42,841 nt of DNA from Cyanocohniella sp. LLY (GCA_022241785.1 JAKOMP010000056.1:1-42841), one strand, 5' to 3'; shown: positions 25,491-33,680, counted from the first letter of the stretch. Program-made: numbers and translations. The notes: a model not told the origin generated them from the letters alone.

Positions 25491-25530
25491 CGCAGAGGGA
25501 CGCTAAGTTGAACGCAAAGCAGCGCAGAGG
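25491..25530. repeat. Dispersed GCAGAGGGACGCTAAG repeat
   Basis: It shares a 16-bp identical core with 15195-15233 and continues ACGCAAAGCAGCGCAGAGG. It lies directly after the nitroreductase stop. A related TTTGCG/CTCTGCG block lies at 25277-25320, just upstream of the binding protein gene. Confidence 0.6.
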
Positions 25531-26352
25531 TTATTTTAAGTTGAAGCCGCGATTGTAGAGAATTTCCCGTAATTTATGTCTTCCTGATAACGATTCAGCA
25601 GATGCTACTCTCTTGGATGAGTGTTCTGTCCAATCACCAGGAACATCCATCTGTTGAGAATTATAGAAGGCTTTCATCACTTGGTTGTAAAGAGCGATCG
25701 CCTCATCTTGTGCTTCTAAGTTATAGGTTTCCCGATGCAATACAGCTGCTTGGGGTAAGCGAGGTTTAATTTCTGCATTCACGGCTGGATCTGCATAGCC
25801 CACACATAACCCAAATACCCCGACAACATGAGGCGGTAAATTTAAAATCTCTGCTACTTCTTCGGGATGGTTCCGCAATGCACCTATATATACTGTTCCT
25901 AAACCCAGAGATTCTGCGGCTATTACGGCGTTTTGTGCTGCTAATGCCGCATCTATGGCTGCAACTAAAAACAGTTCTAGGTAATTTAGACCTTCATGAG
26001 GTAATCCCCGACTCTCGGCGATGTGTGTCAATCTCGCTAAATCTGCTAACCACACTAGAAGTAAAGGAGACTGCCGAATATGCTGTTGATTATTAGCTAG
26101 TTGCGCTAATTTCTCTTTGCGTTCAGGAGTTTCTACTGCAACTACACTCCATGTCTGGAGGTTTGAGGAGGTTGATGCAGATTGGGCGGCTGCGACTAAG
26201 GTTTCTAATGTGTTGGGTGGTAGGGGATCGTTCAAATACGCGCGAATTGAACGGTGAGACAACAAATTAGATAATGTCTCACTCCAGGGAATATCTGTGT
26301 TTAACCCGTGTACGCCATAACGACGATGAAGTAAGTCAGTGGGATTGGTCAT
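25531..26352 (-). CDS. Nitroreductase-family NAD(P)H:FMN oxidoreductase
   Basis: A 273-residue protein of the NfsA/FRP-like group. SHRSIRAY (residues 32-39) binds the FMN phosphate, QSASTSSNLQTWSVV follows near residue 70, and ESLGLGTVYIGALRN forms the second FMN segment. NfsA/Frp-type enzymes reduce free flavin or nitro/quinone compounds using NADPH. In this island it is the only visible candidate to supply reduced FMN to the LLM and DszC-like monooxygenases, which is an inference. It sits alone between spacers of 289 and 201 bp. Confidence 0.88.
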   Translation of the reverse strand: MTNPTDLLHRRYGVHGLNTDIPWSETLSNLLSHRSIRAYLNDPLPPNTLETLVAAAQSASTSSNLQTWSVVAVETPERKEKLAQLANNQQHIRQSPLLLVWLADLARLTHIAESRGLPHEGLNYLELFLVAAIDAALAAQNAVIAAESLGLGTVYIGALRNHPEEVAEILNLPPHVVGVFGLCVGYADPAVNAEIKPRLPQAAVLHRETYNLEAQDEAIALYNQVMKAFYNSQQMDVPGDWTEHSSKRVASAESLSGRHKLREILYNRGFNLK

Positions 26353-26470
26353 AGTTTTTGGCAGGGTGGATTAAGATGTAGAAACGAACCACAGAGACGC
26401 GGAGGACACGGAGAAATGAGTGTTGGAGGGTTTTTGGGGGAATTATAGGCGATTACAATTTGAAAAAAGT

Positions 26471-26530
26471 GTTGCTCAGTCAAGGGATGATTCTTGTAGG
26501 GTAGGCCGGAAAGCCTGCCCTGAAATATTA
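26471..26530. repeat. Dispersed hairpin repeat (GGGTAGGC ... GCCTGCCC)
   Basis: GTTGCTCAGTCAAGGGATGA, then TTCTTGTAGGGTAGGC, a 6-nt loop and GCCTGCCC, followed by TGAAATATTA. The same element is at 33144-33202, with a shorter copy at 42373-42400. It would form a stable hairpin in RNA. Confidence 0.65.
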
Positions 26531-26553
26531 AGATTCACCCTAATTATGAATTA

Positions 26554-27618
26554 TTAACTTTTTGGTGATAATGCTGCATATTGTTCAGGTGTGAGCATGG
26601 CTTCTCTGACATTAATTTGTTTGGGAATTAAATTCAGTTCGTAGAATTTATCAGCAACTTCTTGTTGGAGAGTAATTAACTCTGGTGTAATTGGTGTAAT
26701 ACCAAAAGTTCTTCGGTTTGTACTTGTTCGCAGGGTTTCTAACTCAATTCCCAAGATAGGAGCAAGAGTTGCAGCTACTTCTTCTCTATTTTCAGTAGAC
26801 CATGTTTCTAATTCTTGAATTTCTTCTAATACAGCCTTAATAATTTCTTGTTGCTGGGCTGCAAAAGTTTGACTCGCAAGGTAATATCCCCCTTGTTTAT
26901 TAATTCCTGTGCCATCAATTAACTTACGAGCGTTGGCAGACTCTTCAGCTGCTGCATAAAATGGGTCCCAAATTGCCCAAGCATCAACACTACCCCTAAA
27001 AAAGGCGGCACGAGCATCGGCAGGTGCTAAAAAGACAGCTTCAATATCACTATATTGTAAGCCATATTTTTCTAAAATTTGCACTAGCATATAGTGAGCG
27101 CTAGAGCCTCTTTGAAAAGCAATTTTTTTACCTTTCAACTCCTGAACTGTTTGGATAGGAGAATCTTTATTTACTAGAATTGCTGAACCTGCTGGACTAG
27201 GTATAATTCCAGCAATATAAGTAATAGCTGCACCTGCGGCTTGGGCAAAAATTGGTGGTGATTCTCCTACGTGTCCGAAGTCGATACTACCCACATTCAT
27301 GGCTTCTAAAAGTTGTGGGCCGGCAGCAAATTCTAGCCATTCTACAGATACCCCTTCTGGATTTAAGCGCTTTTCTAACAGTCCTTTATTCTTGAGCAGA
27401 ATTGCGGATTTTTGATAGCCGATTCTAATTACTGATGCTTTATTGGCATTGGGATTATTCACGGATACAGCAGTAGTATTACTGCCATTATCAGCTGTGC
27501 AAGCAGCAAATAATACGCTCAGACATAAGCCAGTGATAAAAGCCCCAAATAACGGTATCGATCTAATAGATATGCGAGATTTCCACTTTCTCAAATGGAT
27601 GATTAATCGCTGAAACAT
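26554..27618 (-). CDS. SsuA/TauA-type sulfonate-binding lipoprotein (3)
   Basis: About 354 residues from the ATG at 27618; in-frame GTG (27630) and TTG (27633) starts lie just upstream, and an AGGA at 27640-27643 would suit the GTG. A basic N-terminus, a hydrophobic helix and the lipobox VLFAAC give a lipid-anchored periplasmic protein. The class motifs are IRIGYQKSAILLKNKGLLEK, NVGSIDFGHVGESPPIFAQ and KGKKIAFQRGSSAHYMLVQ. It is nearest to 18272-19330. It is encoded 78 bp after the porin on the same strand, so outer-membrane entry and periplasmic capture may be co-expressed. Confidence 0.88.
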   Translation of the reverse strand: MFQRLIIHLRKWKSRISIRSIPLFGAFITGLCLSVLFAACTADNGSNTTAVSVNNPNANKASVIRIGYQKSAILLKNKGLLEKRLNPEGVSVEWLEFAAGPQLLEAMNVGSIDFGHVGESPPIFAQAAGAAITYIAGIIPSPAGSAILVNKDSPIQTVQELKGKKIAFQRGSSAHYMLVQILEKYGLQYSDIEAVFLAPADARAAFFRGSVDAWAIWDPFYAAAEESANARKLIDGTGINKQGGYYLASQTFAAQQQEIIKAVLEEIQELETWSTENREEVAATLAPILGIELETLRTSTNRRTFGITPITPELITLQQEVADKFYELNLIPKQINVREAMLTPEQYAALSPKS

Positions 27619-27668
27619 GAGTTGAAGCACCAAATTTTATCCTGATTTACCAAATATTACACTAACTT

Positions 27669-27687
27669 GATTGAGTTACCGTATTTT
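27669..27687 (+). promoter_or_regulatory. Half copy of the island motif (GATTGAGTTACCGTATTTT)
   Basis: GATTGAGTTACCGTATTTT resembles the right half of the copy at 29825-29853 (GGTCGAGTTACTGTATTTT). It lies in the short spacer before the binding-protein gene, in the opposite orientation to it. Moderate to weak support. Confidence 0.4.
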
Positions 27688-27711
27688 AACCACAAAAAAA
27701 TTCACCTCTTG

Positions 27712-29472
27712 CTAGAATGTCAAAGTTGTACGCAAAAGACCTACCCAAATCGGGCCATTAGCATCATTGTGTTCTGGTTTGGTAATCAAGTAAAAAATTG
27801 GTGTGACACTGACGTTATTATTCACACGGAAACGATAAAAAGTTTCGATATGTAAAGATGTGTCTGGGTCTTCACGATCTTGTCCGGCTACTTGAAAACT
27901 ATTACTTGTTACTTTTGGTGGTATCCCTAAAGTAATACCGCCTAGATTACCTTGTGCAAATAAGTCGGGGAAAGATAAAGTCAAGGCACTATTGATAATA
28001 ATGGCATTATTATTACCGTCTGTTTCTTGATTAGCTTGGGTATAACCAAACCACCCACCAACATGAAATCGCGGATTTAATCTCCAGTTAAATTGCAAGC
28101 CGTAGTTATCGGATGTGGTGGCGTTTTGTAAAAATGGATTTCTGGCAAAGGCGCTACCTGTACCACCAGTGAGATTAAAACCAGAGTTAGCTGTAAAATA
28201 TTTACGGGTGTAAGTTAAACCTAAATTAAAGTCGTTACTAGGTGAAAAGGTAAGTTGGGCGATCGCAGCAAAGGAACTGTCAAATAGTCCGCTATTAGGG
28301 TTATTCGCCTGGGTATCATTGGCAATATAAGCTGTGTGTAATTGCAATTGATTACTAAATCGATAAGCAACAGCCGCACCAGCACCATCAAACCCTGGAC
28401 GATACACAGTGGGGTTAAATGCACCAAATCGAGAAAAACCACCTTGTAAACCATTACCATTCAGAGGGTTTAAGGTAGGGACATAAACGGGAAAGTTAAG
28501 TGTTCTGGGCCCTATCCAAACTGAAATGCGATCGCCTACAGGAAAGGTATAGTATAAATTTGCTACAAACAAATCACCGCTTGCAAACCTTCCCTCATCA
28601 AAGGTAAACCGAGTCATTTGAGTTCCCGTAGAACCACCCAAGTTAGGTATATTGATGGCTTGTAAATTGGTGACTAATTGATCCCTACCTGTAAAGCTGG
28701 TTTGCAAGGAAAGCTGGGAACGGTAAGAGAAAAAGGTGTTGGTGTCATCGGCGGTATTAACTGCGGCGTTATTATTTGCCCTGTTGCCAAAAGTATCAGC
28801 CACTACAAAAATTGCATTACCTGTTAATTTCGTAGTTGTGGAGAATTGTTCTGCTTCCACTTGCGCCGTTCTTTGTTCTAAGTTATCCAGTCTTCCTCTG
28901 ATACTAGTTAGTTCAGTCTGAAATTCTGCTGTTAATCTTTCTAAAGTCGCCAAATCTTCTTTACTAGGCAATTCAGATGTAGACGATGCAATTAATTGGG
29001 TGATTTGTTCTAAACAAGCATTTAATCCAGCTGCAAACTCATAACGTGTCAAAGCACGATTTCCCCGATATGTGCTATCTGGGTAGCCAACTATACAACC
29101 ATAACGTTCTACCAAAGATTGTAATGCTTGAAAAGCCCAGTCAGTGGGTTGGACATCAGCAAGTTCTGATACTGATGTGATTGAAGACTGACTAAGTGGT
29201 TGTGCAGTAGTTTGGGCAAGTGTAGAGTCAATTTCAGATGCATCAATTGCATTGACTTTGCTCGATGATTCTAATAGTGTAGAATCAGTCGGAATTAATT
29301 CTGCTAATTTAGATGTATCAACTTCGCTAGATGATACTAAGTCTGCTATTGCTGCTTGATTTTTTACATCCTCTTGAGCAAGAGCTTTCATGCTGGTAGA
29401 TAAACTTATCAACACTGTAAAAATTGGCAAAGTCAGTAATAAATTCCCAAAAAAACTTTTCATTTTTAGCAC
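27712..29472 (-). CDS. Cyanobacterial SLH/OprB-type outer-membrane porin
   Basis: A 586-residue protein with a signal peptide (cleavage after KALAQ, about residue 33). An SLH domain spans residues 101-160 (VSELADVQPTDWAFQALQSL ... LTRYEFAAGLNACLEQI) and binds the peptidoglycan-linked polysaccharide. A coiled-coil stretch (about 170-208) and a beta-barrel of OprB type to the C-terminal phenylalanine (TTLTF) follow. These porins (Som/iron-stress types) pass ions and small solutes across the cyanobacterial outer membrane. Placed beside a sulfonate-binding lipoprotein in the centre of the island, it may be an induced entry route for organosulfur compounds (inference). Confidence 0.92.
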   Translation of the reverse strand: MLKMKSFFGNLLLTLPIFTVLISLSTSMKALAQEDVKNQAAIADLVSSSEVDTSKLAELIPTDSTLLESSSKVNAIDASEIDSTLAQTTAQPLSQSSITSVSELADVQPTDWAFQALQSLVERYGCIVGYPDSTYRGNRALTRYEFAAGLNACLEQITQLIASSTSELPSKEDLATLERLTAEFQTELTSIRGRLDNLEQRTAQVEAEQFSTTTKLTGNAIFVVADTFGNRANNNAAVNTADDTNTFFSYRSQLSLQTSFTGRDQLVTNLQAINIPNLGGSTGTQMTRFTFDEGRFASGDLFVANLYYTFPVGDRISVWIGPRTLNFPVYVPTLNPLNGNGLQGGFSRFGAFNPTVYRPGFDGAGAAVAYRFSNQLQLHTAYIANDTQANNPNSGLFDSSFAAIAQLTFSPSNDFNLGLTYTRKYFTANSGFNLTGGTGSAFARNPFLQNATTSDNYGLQFNWRLNPRFHVGGWFGYTQANQETDGNNNAIIINSALTLSFPDLFAQGNLGGITLGIPPKVTSNSFQVAGQDREDPDTSLHIETFYRFRVNNNVSVTPIFYLITKPEHNDANGPIWVGLLRTTLTF

Positions 29473-29824
29473 AAAATATTTTATAATTCATCGTCAACTA
29501 GTACAGCAAATTTCAAAAGCCCAACATCGAAACTGTTTGACCTTTGCACAGCATTACTAGTCAAGTGAGGTTTGATAGTAGCTGGAGTTTCCCAGCATAT
29601 GTAATTTGGTTGAACACATCAAATTTACTCAACAAATTTTGCAAAAAAAATTATTGAGCCAAGAATTAAGATGTGCTAACCGCTCAGATTAAGCGATGAA
29701 CAAGTAAAATTCTCCCTAAAAAAACTTGCAGCCCATCCTCTTTAATTTACAAGTTGAATTTGACACAACTAATTTAGCTTTGCCCCCACAAAGCATTTCA
29801 TCTGTAGTCACGGTTAGATAATAT

Positions 29825-29853
29825 ACGGTAAATCGGTCGAGTTACTGTATTTT
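29825..29853 (+). promoter_or_regulatory. Island motif copy (divergent variant)
   Basis: ACGGTAAATCGGTCGAGTTA then CTGTATTTT matches the copy at 5182-5210 at about 22 of 29 positions. It is oriented towards the aldo/keto reductase at 30066, 213 bp away. Confidence 0.5.
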
Positions 29854-29994
29854 TAGATTTTACAAGATAGTAGCATTTGAGCAAAGCTTTAGTAAATAAG
29901 TTTTTTGATGACAATTATTCAATATCTTAAAATCAACAGATTCGGTTGCTTTGTGGAAAAATATCTGGTAGTCTGTAAATTTCAGACATTAACT

Positions 29995-30023
29995 ACGGTT
30001 AATCGGTAGTTTTATAGTATTTT
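29995..30023 (+). promoter_or_regulatory. Island motif copy (second in the same spacer)
   Basis: ACGGTTAATCGGTAGTTTT then ATAGTATTTT resembles 29825-29853. It lies about 43 bp before the ATG at 30066, close enough to overlap the promoter. Confidence 0.42.
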
Positions 30024-30065
30024 AGGATTTAGACTAGCGTTAATACAGTAAATTAATCACAGATT

Positions 30066-31106
30066 ATGAAATACAAACAACTGGGTGAAAGTGACCTCAA
30101 GGTTTCGGAAATTTGTCTAGGAACCATGACCTATGGGCATCAAAATACTATTGAAGAAGCCCATCAACAACTAGACTATGCTGTTGCTCAAGGAGTGAAT
30201 TTTCTGGATGCTGCTGAAATGTACCCAGTTCCACCGCGTGGCGAAACTCAAGGTACAACTGAAGCTTATATCGGGGAATGGCTGCAAAAACAACAGCGTG
30301 ATAACTTGATAGTTGCAACCAAAATAGCAGGGCCTGGTCGTCCTTTTAAATGGCTGCGGGGTGGAAATATCAACATCGACCGCGATAATATTAAGCAAGC
30401 TGTAGATGATAGTTTGAAGCGGTTAAAAACAGATTATATCGATTTATATCAAATTCATTGGCCGGATCGTTATGTACCGACTTTTGGAAAAACAGCGTAT
30501 GATCCTGAGTTTGAACGAGAAACTGTTCCTATCTCCGAACAATTAGAAGTCTTTGCAGATGTGATTAAAGCCGGGAAGATTCGCTATTTAGGTTTGAGTA
30601 ACGAAACTCCTTGGGGGGTAAGTGAATTTGTCAGAATATCCCAACAATTGGGATTACCTAAAGTTGTTTCCATTCAAAACGCTTACAATCTACTCAACCG
30701 TGTATTTGATTCGGCTTTAGCAGAAGTTTCTCGTCATACTAATGTTGGTTTGTTAGCTTATAGTCCTTTAGCATTTGGTTTTTTATCTGGCAAGTACGTC
30801 AACGGTAAACCCAAAGAAGATACGAGAATCAGTTTATTTTCTGGTTTTGGACAACGTTATTTAAAACCAATTGTCAATGAAGCTGTTGTTGAATATGTAG
30901 AAATTGCCAAAAAACATAACTTAAAACCTGCTCAATTAGCTTTGGCTTTTGTTCTGAATCGTTGGTTTGTTAGCAGTACTATAATCGGTGCTACCACACT
31001 GGAACAATTACAAGAAAATATTGACAGTGTAAATGTGATTCTCGATCCAGAAATTTTAGCAGAATTAGATGCAGTTCACACACGTTATCCTAATCCTGCA
31101 CCTTAG
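30066..31106 (+). CDS. Aldo/keto reductase (Tas-like)
   Basis: A 346-residue NADPH-dependent reductase with an intact tetrad: D48, Y53, K86 and H131. The IIGATTLEQLQEN segment at the C-terminus binds the cofactor 2'-phosphate. An insert at residues 90-100 and the MYPVPPRGETQGTTE loop are typical of the Tas subgroup. It probably reduces aldehydes or ketones released when sulfonates are cleaved. It is a single-gene unit, with motifs upstream and its own terminator at 31150. It is distinct from the broken paralog at 15308-16329 and could substitute for it. Confidence 0.92.
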   Translation: MKYKQLGESDLKVSEICLGTMTYGHQNTIEEAHQQLDYAVAQGVNFLDAAEMYPVPPRGETQGTTEAYIGEWLQKQQRDNLIVATKIAGPGRPFKWLRGGNINIDRDNIKQAVDDSLKRLKTDYIDLYQIHWPDRYVPTFGKTAYDPEFERETVPISEQLEVFADVIKAGKIRYLGLSNETPWGVSEFVRISQQLGLPKVVSIQNAYNLLNRVFDSALAEVSRHTNVGLLAYSPLAFGFLSGKYVNGKPKEDTRISLFSGFGQRYLKPIVNEAVVEYVEIAKKHNLKPAQLALAFVLNRWFVSSTIIGATTLEQLQENIDSVNVILDPEILAELDAVHTRYPNPAP

Positions 31107-31149
31107 TTTGTAAATAATTTAAAGTGTGTCATCTCAATAAGGAATTATA

Positions 31150-31171
31150 CCGTCTGTTTCAGGCGGTTTTT
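31150..31171 (+). terminator. Rho-independent terminator of the aldo/keto reductase gene
   Basis: CCGTCTG and CAGGCGG form a 7-bp stem (one G-T pair) with a 3-nt loop, followed by TTTTTCTC. It lies 43 bp after the stop codon. Confidence 0.82.
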
Positions 31172-31320
31172 CTCTGCCAAGACTGCATAAGCACTTATCC
31201 GAATGTTGCATTTCGGATGAAGGACGCATTTTTAGTATGATTTTTAACTTTTTTATATTGTGTTATTGATTTTATATAAAAAGTATGCAAAGCTGTTTTA
31301 TATGCAAAATACATTATCTC

Positions 31321-31340
31321 GACCGATAAACCGTAGAATA
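31321..31340 (+). promoter_or_regulatory. Island motif copy upstream of the AprA-like operon
   Basis: GACCGATAAACCGTAGAATA contains the exact 12-base core CGATAAACCGTA also found at 5195-5206 and, on the minus strand, at about 25336-25347. It is 163 bp before the ATG at 31503, the same spacing as the 5181-5210 copy to its gene. Confidence 0.55.
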
Positions 31341-31502
31341 AATCTCAGATGTCACCATACTGATAACCTTGATTAGTAAGCTGTTTGGTTTGGTTGTTGG
31401 TTGATCGCACTTAAAGTTTGCAGACAGCAGTCAATATTGTGACTATCCGGTAACAAAGGTTTTTCTGTTCACGCAAACATTGATATTGCAGCGAGGAATT
31501 CA

Positions 31503-33131
31503 ATGAGTAATAACCTAGATTCTAGTAACAACGATACTAACCAGACCTTGCTTAGTGATGTACTGGTGATTGGTGGTGGACCTGCTGGTACTTGGGCAGC
31601 TTGGAGTGCGGCTGCATCTGGTGCGCGAGTGGTATTGGTCGATAAAGGTTATTGTGGTACGAGTGGTTGTGCAGCCGCATCAGGTAATGGTGTGTGGTAT
31701 GTACCACCAGATGCCGATAGTCGAGAAGCTGCAATGGCTAGTCGGGAAGCATTAGGAGGCTTTTTATCCAGCCGAGATTGGATGCAACGAGTGCTGGATC
31801 AGACTTTTGCGAACGTCAACCTATTGGCTGAGTGGGGTTATCCTTTTCCCACAGATGAGGAGGGTAAACCTTATCGGCGGAGTCTCCAAGGCCCAGAATA
31901 TATGCGTTTGATGCGAAAGCAAGTAAAACGGGCAGGGGTAAAAATTTTAGACCATAGTCCGGCTTTACAGCTATTGATAGATGCAGAAGGCGCTGTTGCA
32001 GGGGCGACGGGAATTAACCGTCAGACTGGTAAAAAATGGGTTGTGAAATCGCACACTGTCATCATTGCCACCGGGGGCTGTGCTTTTTTAAGCAAGGCGC
32101 TGGGTTGCAATGTGTTAACTGGAGATGGATACTTAATGGCAGTCGAAGCGGGTGCGGAATTGTCGGGGATGGAGTTTTCCAACGCCTACGGTATCGCACC
32201 GGCTTTTTCATCCGTCACCAAAACTTTATTTTATAATTGGGCGACTTTCACCTATGAAGATGGGACACCAATTCCCAATGCAGGTTCACAAAAAGGTCGT
32301 TCTGTAATTGCCCAAACTTTATTAACACAGCCTGTTTACGCCATCATCGACAAAGCCGCAGAAGAAATGCGGGTAAATATGCGTTTAGCACAGCCTAATT
32401 TCTTCTTACCTTTTGATCGCGCAGGGATTGATCCCTTTACCCAGCGCTTTCCTGTAACTTTACGTTTAGAAGGGACAGTGCGTGGTACAGGTGGCATTCG
32501 GATTACAGATTACACTTGTGCAACTACTGTACCGGGATTATATGCGGCTGGAGATGCAGCTACTAGGGAATTAATTTGTGGCGGGTTTACCGGTGGCGGT
32601 AGTCACAATGCAGCTTGGGCTTTGTCTTCAGGTTATTGGGCGGGACAGTATGCGGCGGCGTACTCTCGTGATTTGGGAGAACAAGCAAATCAACGCCGAG
32701 TAGAAGCTGTAGGTGGGGTAGGATTTATCTCTGGTAGTCAAAACCAAATTAATAGCGAAGAAGTTATCCAAGCTACCCAAGCAGAAGTCTTCCCCTACGA
32801 TCGCAATTATTTCCGTCATCAAGCAGGGTTGACAGATTCATTGCAGAGATTAAATTCTCTCTGGCAAGAAATACGCACCAGCCAAGCAGCAGATAATCAG
32901 AGTATTTTACGTACTAGAGAAGCAGCTGCAATGGTAGCTACGGCCCGATGGATGTATAACAGTGCCTTGGAACGTAAAGAAACACGGGGAATGCACAAGC
33001 ATTTGGATTATCCAGAATTAGATCAAACACAGCAACATCATTTAATTAGTGGTGGTTTAGATCAAGTTTGGGTAATTCCCGAAGGACTGGAGGCTAACAA
33101 TAACAAAGAATTGGCTGTTGCATCTTCTTGA
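31503..33131 (+). CDS. AprA-like FAD flavoprotein, intact, paired with ferredoxin
   Basis: A 542-residue flavoprotein, paralogous along its whole length to 22574-24169. GGGPAG at residues 24-29 starts the FAD domain. Then come DKGYCGTSGCAAASGNGVWY, GGCAFLSKALGCNVLTGDG, GTVRGTGGIRITDYTC and GLYAAGDAATRELICGGFTG. It belongs to the fumarate reductase/AprA superfamily, in which a small two-[4Fe-4S] protein passes electrons to or from FAD; such a protein is encoded 151 bp downstream. It has no signal peptide, so it is cytoplasmic. Its operon continues with a binding lipoprotein, a dehydrogenase and SsuD-like genes. It may reduce or oxidise a sulfur-containing substrate. True APS reductase activity is unlikely, given the shorter length and the different gene context. 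Confidence 0.92.
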   Translation: MSNNLDSSNNDTNQTLLSDVLVIGGGPAGTWAAWSAAASGARVVLVDKGYCGTSGCAAASGNGVWYVPPDADSREAAMASREALGGFLSSRDWMQRVLDQTFANVNLLAEWGYPFPTDEEGKPYRRSLQGPEYMRLMRKQVKRAGVKILDHSPALQLLIDAEGAVAGATGINRQTGKKWVVKSHTVIIATGGCAFLSKALGCNVLTGDGYLMAVEAGAELSGMEFSNAYGIAPAFSSVTKTLFYNWATFTYEDGTPIPNAGSQKGRSVIAQTLLTQPVYAIIDKAAEEMRVNMRLAQPNFFLPFDRAGIDPFTQRFPVTLRLEGTVRGTGGIRITDYTCATTVPGLYAAGDAATRELICGGFTGGGSHNAAWALSSGYWAGQYAAAYSRDLGEQANQRRVEAVGGVGFISGSQNQINSEEVIQATQAEVFPYDRNYFRHQAGLTDSLQRLNSLWQEIRTSQAADNQSILRTREAAAMVATARWMYNSALERKETRGMHKHLDYPELDQTQQHHLISGGLDQVWVIPEGLEANNNKELAVASS

Positions 33132-33143
33132 TTTATATCTGGC

Positions 33144-33202
33144 GTTGCTGAGTCAAAGGATGATTCTTGTAGGGTAGGCATTTTGCCTGCCCCGAAATAT
33201 AA
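33144..33202. repeat. Dispersed hairpin repeat between flavoprotein and ferredoxin genes
   Basis: GTTGCTGAGTCAAAGGATGA, then TTCTTGTAGGGTAGGC, ATTTT and GCCTGCCC, then CGAAATATAA. It is nearly identical in outline to 26471-26530. Its position inside an operon means it would lie in the transcript and could affect expression of the ferredoxin. Confidence 0.65.
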
Positions 33203-33282
33203 AGAACGCTGATGATGCCTATACAAAATTATCCCGCAAATATGCAACGCCTATCATCTTTTATCCAAAATCTACAATTACC

Positions 33283-33612
33283 ATGATTGAATTAGTCAGC
33301 GCATCACGGTGCATAGAATGTAATATTTGCGTCAAGGTTTGCCCGACTAATGTGTTTGATAAAGTACCTGATGCACCCCCTACAATTGCCAGACAAAGCG
33401 ATTGTCAAACTTGTTTTATGTGTGAGTTGTATTGTCCTGTGGATGCTTTATATGTTGCCCCAGAAGTAGAATCTTTAGGGCAGATAGATGAAGAATCGCT
33501 CAAAAAAGCAGGGTTTTTGGGAAGTTATCGCGAAAATATTGGCTGGGGAGGCGATCGCACCACTACAGCGAAACAAGATTCAACTCACCAAATTCTCAAA
33601 CAGATGAAATAA
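33283..33612 (+). CDS. AprB-like ferredoxin with two [4Fe-4S] clusters
   Basis: A 109-residue protein with cysteines at 10, 13, 16, 20 and 41, 44, 47, 51 in the two CxxCxxCxxxCP motifs, the same spacing as the paralog at 630-992. The segment IARQSDCQTCFMCELYCPVD is almost unchanged between the two. The C-terminal region keeps GFLGSYRENIGWG, probably for contact with the flavoprotein. It should transfer electrons between the flavoprotein at 31503 and cellular ferredoxin or NAD(P)H systems. It is 151 bp downstream of its partner, the gap enlarged by a dispersed repeat; in the left-edge locus the two genes overlap. Confidence 0.9.
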   Translation: MIELVSASRCIECNICVKVCPTNVFDKVPDAPPTIARQSDCQTCFMCELYCPVDALYVAPEVESLGQIDEESLKKAGFLGSYRENIGWGGDRTTTAKQDSTHQILKQMK

Positions 33613-33624
33613 TCTGGCAACTTT

Positions 33625-33654
33625 GATAGAGATGCGAAATATCGTGTCTCTATC
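33625..33654. other. Long hairpin between ferredoxin and binding-protein genes
   Basis: GATAGAGATGCGA (33625-33637) pairs with TCGTGTCTCTATC (33642-33654) through 13 bp, two of them G-T, with an AATA loop. TTTAAATT follows. It could be a partial terminator or mRNA-stabilising stem separating the flavoprotein/ferredoxin message from that of the binding protein. Confidence 0.6.
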
Positions 33655-33680
33655 TTTAAATTCTGATTAATTGGTTTATT

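Larger units (their letters stand above)
29473..30065. other. 593-bp divergent regulatory region with two related motifs
   Basis: It separates the porin (minus) from the aldo/keto reductase (plus). No gene is evident. It holds two related motif copies about 170 bp apart: 29825-29853 and 29995-30023, each with ACGGTnAATCGGT and a downstream GTATTTT. AT-rich throughout. Promoters for both flanking genes should lie here. Confidence 0.6.
31107..31502. other. 396-bp intergenic region before the AprA-like operon
   Basis: It holds the terminator at 31150-31171, a small perfect inverted repeat ATCCGAA/TTCGGAT (31197-31218) and the island motif at 31321-31340. No gene is seen. GAGGAA at 31493-31498 is the likely ribosome binding site of the flavoprotein at 31503. 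Confidence 0.6.

Noticed and set aside
31503-33612. Calling the flavoprotein/ferredoxin pair a genuine adenylylsulfate reductase (aprAB)
   Set aside because: The flavoprotein is about 100 residues shorter than AprA, the ferredoxin lacks the usual AprB tail and no sat or other sulfate-activation gene lies nearby. AprA-like is as far as the evidence goes.
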